Shown here piece by piece: positions 54,539-64,000 of a stretch of 64,000 nucleotides of DNA. Each line of letters begins with the position of its first letter. Position 1 is the first letter of the stretch. The DNA comes from Planctomycetota bacterium (lineage in GTDB: Bacteria > Planctomycetota > UBA1135): positions 186,001 to 250,000 of the forward strand of contig JAJFFC010000014.1 in NCBI GenBank assembly GCA_021776795.1, in the 5' to 3' direction. The translations under genes and the position numbers were made by a program. Under the pieces are notes generated by a model. The model saw only the letters and a program-made list of their open reading frames with translations, was not told where the DNA came from and made no database searches.

Positions 54539-55026
54539 TCCAGATTTACTTTGCGCTAGCGCTACTGGCTCTGGGCTTGATTGTCGGCTCCCTTTTGGAG
54601 CGGGCACATTACGCGCGGATTAAAAAGCGCGAGCGTGCATTTCGAGATTTCCCGGCCATGAGCTTGCGTCAGATTCCTAATGCGCATGAGGTGTCACGCG
54701 CTTCCATGCGCATGGGTTCCGTGGTGATTTCGGTAGATTACTTCAAGCGCTTTGCCGCCGGTTTGAAAAAGCTTTTTGGTGGCGAGATTCACTCCTACTC
54801 CAGCTTGCTCGATCGCGCGCGGCGCGAAGCGTTGCTGCGTTTAAAGGACAACTGCAAAGACGCCGACTTGCTGGTCAATCTTCGCTTTGAGACCTGTACA
54901 TTGAGCAACGGAGCTAACTCGAATATTGGTTCGGTAGAGGTCGTCGCCTATGGGACCGCCGTTTGGTACCGCAACGACCAACGCGAAGATTTGCCGCCGC
55001 CAGTACCAACCGCCACCCGCTTTTAA
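54535..55026 (+). CDS. membrane-anchored YbjQ-like protein
   Basis: The 163-residue protein has one N-terminal membrane helix (MIQIYFALALLALGLIVGSL) followed by a basic segment. A YbjQ-like domain occupies about 45-150: GSVVISVDYFKRFAAGLKKL, GGEIHSYSSLLDRARREALL, LLVNLRFETCTLS and VEVVAYGTAVWY. It aligns with the soluble YbjQ encoded just upstream, so the pair may form a mixed oligomer at the membrane. That is inference. It overlaps the upstream gene by 4 nt. Confidence 0.8.
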   Translation: MIQIYFALALLALGLIVGSLLERAHYARIKKRERAFRDFPAMSLRQIPNAHEVSRASMRMGSVVISVDYFKRFAAGLKKLFGGEIHSYSSLLDRARREALLRLKDNCKDADLLVNLRFETCTLSNGANSNIGSVEVVAYGTAVWYRNDQREDLPPPVPTATRF

Positions 55027-55032
55027 ATCAAA

Positions 55033-58069
<3,037 letters not shown>

Positions 58070-58073
<4 letters not shown>

Positions 58074-59878
58074 TCGCCGTTCGAGGCACGCGGGAAAAAG
58101 GTCAGAGGCACTTGCGTGCTTTCACCTTCGCGCTCAAAGCTGACGTCGATGGTCATGCCATTTTCGTATTTGGCAAGGGCGTCCATGAAGTCGTAGATAT
58201 CGATAACCTCGACGTCGCCCACTTTGCGAATGATGTCGCCCTTGAGCAGACCCGCTTTTTCGGCAGGGCTCCCAGGCGAAGTTCCGGCGATTTGCATGCC
58301 GCCGCCTTCGGGCTCGGCACCGTAATCTGGGATGCTGCCAAACCAAACTTTGGCCGCGGCAACTTCACGCTCGCCGTTTCCGCTGTGCGGATCGACCACC
58401 GGCTTGATGTACACGAAATCGGTGCGCGGCGCTGGGTCTAACTGCAACAAAAAATGCTCCAGCATTTGGCCCAGTGTGACCATGCCGTCAAAAGCAATCT
58501 TGTCGGCGTCGTCGCTTGGCTTGTGATAATCGCTGTGCAAGCCGGAGAAGAAGAACACTGCGGGGACATCAATCTGGTGGAAACTCATGTGGTCGGAGCC
58601 GCCGCCGCCTGGCATGTCGTTTTGGATAATGTCGAGCCTCATTTCTAATCCCTGCTCCTGCGCCCAGGCCACGGTGCTTTCTAGAGCCGGACCAAAAGCA
58701 GCGCCAGTCTTCGAAGAACCCACGGTCACGCGCCCTTCCGCAAGTCGCCCCACCATATCCAGGTTGAGGTTCATGACGATGTCTTCGGCCGGCACTGTGG
58801 GGTTACGGGTCCAATACTGCGAACCGAGCAAACCCATTTCTTCGCCACTCCACAGCGCAAAGACGACGCCGCGTTGCAGTGGTTTGGAGCGCGCGGCCAA
58901 GGATTCGGCCAACTCAATCACCATCGCGGTACCAGAAGCATTGTCATCGGCGCCGTTGTGAATCTCATGCACCCCCGGCGCGAGCGAACCGTCACCGCCA
59001 TAACCAAGGTGATCGTAATGGCCGCCAACCACCATCAACTCGGGAGTCTTGCCCGGCAAGATGCCCAACACGTTTTGCGCCATTTCCGTTTCGCGGGTGA
59101 CTTCGGCCAGCATTTCGATCATGGGTGGACGTTCACCCTGTGCCGCTTGCTCCAATGCCGCAAAGGTTTCCGAGCTCACGACTAAAACCGGAATCGTCAT
59201 GCTGCCGCGAATAGCATCAAAAGCAATCCACTCCTCACCACCTTTGCCGAGGTCGTCTGGGTGGGTGCCCAGAATCACCCCGAGTGCGCCTGCGGCTTGC
59301 GCATTCTTCACCTTATTGCGCAGGTTGCCGAGTGCAGCAAACGTAGGGTCGGCATTGGGGCCCATCTCGGTGTAACGTCGGACCAAAGCAATCTTGCCGT
59401 CGACCTCGGCTTCGGCGTAATCATTCATGCCGTGCGAAGGCATGACCAGGCCATAGCTAGCAGAGCGAATCACGCCTTCAATGCTGTCTGAGGCACTAGC
59501 CGCCACGGTGTGCACTTCGCCTGTTTCCATGTCTTCGACCTGTAATTCCACACGGCCTTCTTGCGGCGCCATCTTCACCGGGAACTCTTGAAGCCAGCCG
59601 CCATCGGAACCGGCCGGTTTGGCTCCAGCAGCTTCGAGTTGCTGAATGATCCACTGCGCGGAAGCGCGTTCGCCTTCGGTGCCGGTGCGACGGCCTTCGC
59701 GGGCGTCATCGGCCAACCACAGCACCTTTTCCTTTAACTGGTCCGCGTTTATCGCCGCTAGCGAAGCCTCCGTCGAGGCTGTCGAGGGTGTAGTCGGCGC
59801 CTCAGCTTGAGTACAACTCGGCGCCAGACACAGTGTGAACCCTAAAAGAAAAGCTGGAAGGATGGAGGCACGAAGCAT
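58070..59878 (-). CDS. M28-family peptidase lipoprotein with PA and PDZ domains
   Basis: The 602-residue protein has a lipobox (LAPSC, about 18-22). A PA-type insert lies at about 120-260. The M28 zinc site reads GGHYDHLG, GADDNASG, SGEEMGLLGSQYW, LNLDMVGR and a late HSDYHKPSDD with His. A C-terminal PDZ domain (about 520-595, SPAEKAGLLKGDIIRKVGD) would bind substrates or partners. This is the architecture of the M28 aminopeptidases with C-terminal PDZ. It is probably at the outer membrane or periplasm. A TAGAAT box lies upstream. Confidence 0.92.
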
Positions 59879-59884
59879 GCGCAG

Positions 59885-59890
59885 ATTCTA
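59885..59890 (-). promoter_or_regulatory. -10 box TAGAAT before the M28-PDZ gene, leaderless spacing
   Basis: TAGAAT on the minus strand ends 6 nt before the ATG at 59876-59878. No Shine-Dalgarno lies between. Confidence 0.45.
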
Positions 59891-59908
59891 CCTCGGCCGC
59901 GCCAAGGG

Positions 59909-60406
59909 CTAGAAACCAGCTAAGGTCTCGTCGCCTTGGCGCAGAAGGCGAAGATATGTCACGACTTCGGCGTTGGCGCAGCGCTCACCAGCCCCGTTAC
60001 GGACTTCTACCTGGTGGGTGCGCACAGATTTCTTGCGCTCGGCGAGTTCCGCCTCGGCTTGGTTGAAATCGTCCTCGGTGAGGGCGAAGCGCAAGTACAA
60101 ATCAGAATTACCCGGCTTTTCAAACTGGATCGAGGCTGCCATCAGCCATGCCTGAATCAGGATTCCCCGCTCCTTAAGACCATGCCAATACATAACCGGA
60201 ATCACCGGGTCGGCGGCGGCGTAAATCGTGCCGCCAAAGATCGTGCCGTTGTGATTCTTGTTCCAACGCGATTTACGAATACAAAAATCCAGCTGGCGGA
60301 AGTCCTCTGCGACATGAGTGCAGCGAATTCGCTGAAAGAACAACGGCGGATAGAGATTGAACATCCAGCGCATTTTGCGCGGGCTGAGCTTGGTGGACTT
60401 GGCCAT
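59909..60406 (-). CDS. DUF4442 hotdog-fold protein
   Basis: The 165-residue protein resembles DUF4442, a hotdog-fold family related to thioesterases. The signature segment is RWNKNHNGTIFGGTIYAAADPV, where family members share N-H-x-G-T-x-x-G. It starts MAKSTKLSPRKMRWMFNLYPP, typical of the family. It may hydrolyse an acyl-CoA, though the family has no proven activity that I know of. It lies 18 nt after ubiD on the same strand. Confidence 0.8.
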   Translation of the reverse strand: MAKSTKLSPRKMRWMFNLYPPLFFQRIRCTHVAEDFRQLDFCIRKSRWNKNHNGTIFGGTIYAAADPVIPVMYWHGLKERGILIQAWLMAASIQFEKPGNSDLYLRFALTEDDFNQAEAELAERKKSVRTHQVEVRNGAGERCANAEVVTYLRLLRQGDETLAGF

Positions 60407-60424
60407 GGCTTGGAGCCAGCAGAC

Positions 60425-61876
60425 TTAGGAAATTCCGAACTCTTCCCAGCGCGCGGCGACCGACTTCTTTATCGCATCGCTCATGAGGATTTCTTCTGGC
60501 CACTCACGGGTGAATCCTTCTTCTTTCCACTTGCGCGTGGCATCGATACCGACTTTCGAACCGTAGCAGGCGGCACGACTGGCATGATCGAGTACTTCAA
60601 TCGGTCCCATGGTGAACTGCAGGTCCCGTTCGGGGTCAATGTGGTTCAAGACCTTCCACGCCACCTCGGAATCATCGTGAATGTCGGTGTCGTCGTCTAC
60701 CACCACAATCACCTTGGTGAACATGGCTTGGCCCAAGCCCCAAATCGCGTTCATGAGTTTGCGCGCGTGGCCAGGGTAGGATTTCTTGATTTTGAGGTAC
60801 ATCAAGTTGTGCGCAACACCTTCGAAGGGCATGCGGTAGTCCAGGACCTCGGGGAACTGCTTCTGCAAGACCGGCAACAGTAGGCGCTCAATCCCTTCGG
60901 TCATCCAGCAATCTTCTTGCGGCGGGCGCCCCACCAGCGTGGTGTGGTAAATCGGGTCCTTGCGGTGCGTGATACACGTCACATGAAAGCGCGGGTACTG
61001 GTCGGCCAGCGAGTAGAAGCCGGTATGGTCGCCAAAAGGGCCTTCGGTGACGAGGTCATTCGGGTCGACATAACCCTCGAGCACGATTTCGGCAGTGGCG
61101 GGCACCTCTAGGGGCACACTGTGGCAGGGCACCAAGGGCACTGGTTTGTTGCGCAAGAAACCTGCGATCAACAGTTCATCGACATCGGGCGGCGCGGGCA
61201 CCACGCTGGCAAAACAGGTTGCTGGATCGGCGCCAATCACCACTGCGGCGGGAATGGTTTCGCCGCGCTCGGCCGCTTTGCCTAAATGGCGCCGCGCATC
61301 TTTGTGCATATGGGTGTGAAAACCGGTCACTTTGGGGCCCATGACCTGCAAGCGGTAGGTTCCCAGATTTCGTTTTCCAGATTCCGGGTCCTGCGTCACG
61401 CACAGCGGAAAGGTGATGAACGGACCGGCGTCGTCGGGCCAGGTCGTGAGCACCGGTAACTTGCCGAGGTCGACGTCGTCGCCCTCCAAAATGACTTCTT
61501 GGCAGGGTGCGGAACGAACCTTCTTCGGCATCCAGCGGCCGATGGCTGCCAATTTCGGCAGCATTTTCACCTTGTCCATTAAGGATTCTGGCGGCGCTTG
61601 GTCGAGTACCTCGCGTAGACGATCGGCATGGTCTTCCATGCTCTTAGCGCCGAGCGAAATGGCGCAGCGATCGCGCGAGCCAAAGCCGTTAATGAAAACC
61701 GGCATCGATGAGCCTTTGACATTTTCAAACAGCAGGGCCCGATTTGGCGCACCCTGCTCCTTGGAAACGCGGTCGGTGATCTCGGCAATTTCCAAAACCG
61801 GGTCGACCTCGGCGCGAATCCGCACCAGCTCACCAGCCGCATCGAGAGCGGCAATCCATTCGCGCAAACTTTCCAT
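60425..61876 (-). CDS. ubiD: UbiD-family decarboxylase
   Basis: UbiD enzymes remove carboxyl groups from aromatic or unsaturated acids using prenylated FMN. The 483 residues match UbiD length. Visible motifs are ITFPLCVTQDPESGKRNLGTYRLQ, GPFGDHTGFYS, ITHRKDPIYHTTLVG, the Glu-rich TEGIERLL and MNAIWGLGQAMFTK. It may serve menaquinone synthesis or another pathway. ubiX is not in the window. I start at the ATG at 61874-61876 (MESLREWIAALD). A TTG at 61903 sits exactly 6 nt after TAAAAT, so a nine-residue-longer form is possible. Confidence 0.9.
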   Translation of the reverse strand: MESLREWIAALDAAGELVRIRAEVDPVLEIAEITDRVSKEQGAPNRALLFENVKGSSMPVFINGFGSRDRCAISLGAKSMEDHADRLREVLDQAPPESLMDKVKMLPKLAAIGRWMPKKVRSAPCQEVILEGDDVDLGKLPVLTTWPDDAGPFITFPLCVTQDPESGKRNLGTYRLQVMGPKVTGFHTHMHKDARRHLGKAAERGETIPAAVVIGADPATCFASVVPAPPDVDELLIAGFLRNKPVPLVPCHSVPLEVPATAEIVLEGYVDPNDLVTEGPFGDHTGFYSLADQYPRFHVTCITHRKDPIYHTTLVGRPPQEDCWMTEGIERLLLPVLQKQFPEVLDYRMPFEGVAHNLMYLKIKKSYPGHARKLMNAIWGLGQAMFTKVIVVVDDDTDIHDDSEVAWKVLNHIDPERDLQFTMGPIEVLDHASRAACYGSKVGIDATRKWKEEGFTREWPEEILMSDAIKKSVAARWEEFGIS

Positions 61877-61909
61877 GATGAATCGGGCACCGTGGTGCCG
61901 CAACCAAGG

Positions 61910-61915
61910 ATTTTA
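61910..61915 (-). promoter_or_regulatory. -10 box TAAAAT before ubiD
   Basis: TAAAAT on the minus strand lies 6 nt before a TTG at 61903 that is in frame with ubiD. Transcription would start about there, giving either a leaderless TTG start or a 27-nt leader to the ATG. Confidence 0.4.
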
Positions 61916-61941
61916 GGACGCGTCTCGGCTCATATCTCCAT

Positions 61942-61974
61942 AAAAAACGGGCAGGGTGAGAGTCACCCTGCCCG
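61942..61974 (-). terminator. intrinsic terminator after the secreted protease gene
   Basis: A perfect 12-bp stem, CGGGCAGGGTGA (61948-61959) with TCACCCTGCCCG (61963-61974), has a 3-nt loop. On the minus strand it is followed by a run of six T. It lies 16 nt past the stop of the 61991-63880 gene. It is the only classic rho-independent terminator I see in the window. Confidence 0.9.
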
Positions 61975-61990
61975 AAGCCGTTGGCAGCCC

Positions 61991-63880
61991 TTAATTGCGC
62001 TCGGCACGCAGGGCGATGGGAGCGCTTACCTTCACCGCAGCGCCGGAACCATCCAAAATCATGACCTGGAAGAAATAGGCCTGCTTGAACGGCAATCCAG
62101 CCGGGACCGGAATCGTGAAGTTGGCTAGGCCCTGGGCATCGAGGGTGCCCTGAAAGGAAGCTAGGCCGAGGCTTGTGGCCAGGAGCTCATCGCCAATGTT
62201 GAGAGTGGTCTGGAACGGAGGGCCCAGCACCGTGGTCTGCGCTTGGGTGGAAACCACGACCTGAAAATCAGCGCCTGGATCGAGAATCGAACCGACATCG
62301 AAGCGCACTTGCTCCCCAGCCAACAGGGAACGACGATCCGCCAGGAGACGCGCTTCCGAGGCAGGTGGCGAGGCCAGATCCGAGCGGGTCATGGCCCCAG
62401 TTAGGTAGGGTGCATTGGCCCCAGCCGTGAGCTGTTGCTCGGCGACAAAGAGCAAATCTGCGGCTTGCTGCATGTTGGTGTTTGGGCCCATCAAACTCAT
62501 GGCCGAGGTCACCAAGATCAGGCTGTCGTCGGCACCAAGCATGTGTGTCATTTCCCACAAGGCCGATGACCACAATTCACCATCGTCGTGGACGGCACCC
62601 ACCAAATCTTGCGGGTACTTCTTGAGACCATCGATGCGACGCACAGCCGGATAACCGATGCCCGTACCGAGGGCAACGCCAGCCCACTCTCCGACAAGTG
62701 TGTCGTTGGCTTGGACGGCAGCGAAGTAATCGCCGTAGCCCTCTCCCATGCCGCCGTTCTCACTACCGCCAAAACCACCGGCCAGGCCGCCTTGAATTTC
62801 ATCGTGAATGGCGTGGCCGTATTCGTGCAGGATGACATCGGCATCTTCGGCAAAGTCGACATTCTTGGTGCCAAAAGCAATCACTTGAGTCGCCGAGTTA
62901 TAGGAAGCGTTGGCGTATTCGAAGCCAAACAAGCGATCTTCGACATTGATCTTTTGCGCCGTTTGCCTCGCCACAATGCCTAAGGATTGAAGTCGCCGCT
63001 GAAAAGTGTCGACGTGGTAGTAACCCATGCCTTCTTCAAAGGCCTTGCTGGCGCGGGTACTGCGGAAATCTAAGTTGCCTGCGAAGCTACGGTTCGGTGT
63101 CGCCGAAGTGGTGGCCCATAATCCATCCATGCGGCCGCTGCCATCTAGGTCGAGCAGGTCGATTTCTGTGTATGCAGCACGCGGCACCGCACTACCACTG
63201 TTGTTTTGATCGGTCAGCTGCGGATTATCTAAACTCTCTACCGGGTTGGGCGTGAACACCACGGCCTTGCCAGTTTGATGCTGAATTAAATCCAAGCGCT
63301 GCAACAAAGCGCCATCATTTGCGGCGTAATGCATTTCGTACAGCAAGGAGCTTGCGGCTTCGGCATTCACCTTGACACGCCATACCAATCGGCTTTGGCC
63401 AACGCCCGGTAACACGGCGAGCTCGGCCAAAATAACCTTGGGCAGGAAGGCTTCGCCAATGCCATCGACAGCCAGTTGCTTGGCTCCGGATTCCGTCAAT
63501 ACGGGAAGCGTGAAGCGAGTCTCCCCTAAAGGAGTCAGGTTGCCGTGCAGCAACACTCGCCCGTCGTTCAGCCAGGCCACGCGCAGCCAATCGCCGAGGA
63601 CTGGGTACCCATTTGCGGTAGGACGCAACAACACGCGGCGAGTCGTAATCGAACTGGGGGCTTGCTCAGCATGAAGCACAAAGGCATAGTTCGGCAGAAG
63701 CGCTTCAGCAAGCGCCACAGGGTCAACATCGGGCGAGGCTTCGGTGTACTGGAACACCGCCTCATTCTGAGCTGCGGGAACCTGCCAGGTCGTGGGCAAC
63801 GCCACGGGAAACTGGCTCTGGCCAAGGGGGGCGACCTGCGTGGGGGTTAGGGCGAATAAAAGTGTGAGGAGGGGTGACAT
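61991..63880 (-). CDS. secreted thermolysin/fungalysin-fold metalloprotease
   Basis: The 629-residue protein starts with a signal (MSPLLTLLFALTPTQVAP). A propeptide-like region follows (about 20-210, with FTP-like VLLRPTANGYPVLGDWLRVAWL). The zinc motif HEYGHAIHDE is near residue 351, with the Glu ligand region NGGMGEGYGDYFAA about 25-30 residues later. The spacing fits fungalysin-like M36 or thermolysin-like M4 enzymes. A beta-sandwich of about 100 residues ends the protein (ending SAPIALRAERN), as is common in secreted planctomycete proteins. The ATG at 63878-63880 gives the best signal. An ORF to 63955 is possible. Confidence 0.88.
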   Translation of the reverse strand: MSPLLTLLFALTPTQVAPLGQSQFPVALPTTWQVPAAQNEAVFQYTEASPDVDPVALAEALLPNYAFVLHAEQAPSSITTRRVLLRPTANGYPVLGDWLRVAWLNDGRVLLHGNLTPLGETRFTLPVLTESGAKQLAVDGIGEAFLPKVILAELAVLPGVGQSRLVWRVKVNAEAASSLLYEMHYAANDGALLQRLDLIQHQTGKAVVFTPNPVESLDNPQLTDQNNSGSAVPRAAYTEIDLLDLDGSGRMDGLWATTSATPNRSFAGNLDFRSTRASKAFEEGMGYYHVDTFQRRLQSLGIVARQTAQKINVEDRLFGFEYANASYNSATQVIAFGTKNVDFAEDADVILHEYGHAIHDEIQGGLAGGFGGSENGGMGEGYGDYFAAVQANDTLVGEWAGVALGTGIGYPAVRRIDGLKKYPQDLVGAVHDDGELWSSALWEMTHMLGADDSLILVTSAMSLMGPNTNMQQAADLLFVAEQQLTAGANAPYLTGAMTRSDLASPPASEARLLADRRSLLAGEQVRFDVGSILDPGADFQVVVSTQAQTTVLGPPFQTTLNIGDELLATSLGLASFQGTLDAQGLANFTIPVPAGLPFKQAYFFQVMILDGSGAAVKVSAPIALRAERN

Positions 63881-63889
63881 GGAGAATAG

Positions 63890-63895
63890 ATGGTA
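63890..63895 (-). promoter_or_regulatory. -10-like box TACCAT before the protease gene
   Basis: TACCAT on the minus strand lies 9 nt before the ATG at 63878-63880. TATACC and TATTCT nearby are competing candidates, so the exact box is uncertain. Confidence 0.3.
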
Positions 63896-64000
63896 TAAAG
63901 GATTTCCTGCTTCTGCAGCGCAATTGCCCCCATCTCCCACCCTCATCACACTCATGTCCCACGCCCATTCTCCATCTATGGTTCCGGCAAGTCTCTTTGT
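63896..64000. other. right-edge region upstream of the protease gene
   Basis: These 105 bases hold no supported gene. A plus-strand ATG at 63954 opens 15 codons to the window edge (MSHAHSPSMVPASLF) and could begin a divergent gene, but there is not enough sequence to judge. No repeat or structured RNA is visible. Confidence 0.4.

Noticed and set aside
63954..64000. Start of a divergent plus-strand gene at the right edge
   Set aside because: Only 15 codons are visible and no promoter-like box precedes the ATG, so it cannot be supported.

Overview
The window is 64 kb of dense bacterial chromosome, by eye roughly 60 % G+C, with 49 protein-coding genes and a possible gene end at the left edge. 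I see no tRNA or rRNA gene, CRISPR array, transposon or prophage, and no gene-free stretch over 300 bases. The cell looks Gram-negative: it has a TolC-like outer-membrane protein, lipoprotein signals and cytochrome c maturation system II (ResB/CcsA). Many secreted HEAT, TPR and beta-propeller proteins, several metallopeptidases, an XPB-type helicase and a duplicated-type UvrA point to Planctomycetota or another PVC lineage. That assignment is inference from gene content. No marker gene here settles it.

Layout. 0.1-3.9 kb (+): dxr, rseP and a UbiA-like prenyltransferase (isoprenoid and envelope functions). 3.9-5.5 kb (-): a HEAT lipoprotein, divergent from dusB (+). 6.5-11 kb (-): thiL, tsaE, ECF sigma, membrane anti-sigma candidate, TolC-like. 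A GspG-like pseudopilin (+) follows. 11.5-27.3 kb (-): one tight run of aroA, a TPR/HEAT lipoprotein, galE, M28 peptidase, PBP4-type peptidase, inositol-monophosphatase-like, a long UvrA-like ATPase, XPB helicase, an XPB-partner protein and ThiE/TenI-like. purC (+) and mnmG (-) come next. 30.3-42.3 kb (+): HEAT/TPR protein, tig, clpP, clpX, a dead-M1-like protein, a DHH phosphoesterase, rlmN-type methyltransferase and a 1205-residue metalloprotease fusion. 42.4-44.2 kb (-): lysine 6-aminotransferase and a small unknown. 44.2-45.9 kb (+): rnpA, yidD, TolB-like propeller. 45.9-50.3 kb (-): lipoprotein, resB, ccsA. 50.4-64 kb: trpS/osmC, propeller, two YbjQ-like proteins, M48 peptidase, thiC, M28-PDZ lipoprotein, DUF4442, ubiD and a thermolysin-fold secreted protease.

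How the genes work together. The clearest modules are protein quality control (tig-clpP-clpX), cytochrome c maturation, and a probable DNA-repair cluster (UvrA-like, XPB, XPB partner) joined by 2-8 nt overlaps. Thiamine genes (thiL, thiE-like, thiC) are scattered.

Two genome-wide habits stand out. Translationally coupled 4-nt overlaps (ATGA, GTGA, TTGA) are very common. Many transcription-unit starts have a TAnnnT box only 6-11 nt before the start codon, with no visible -35 box or Shine-Dalgarno, which suggests leaderless mRNAs. In two divergent pairs the two start codons share one CATG.
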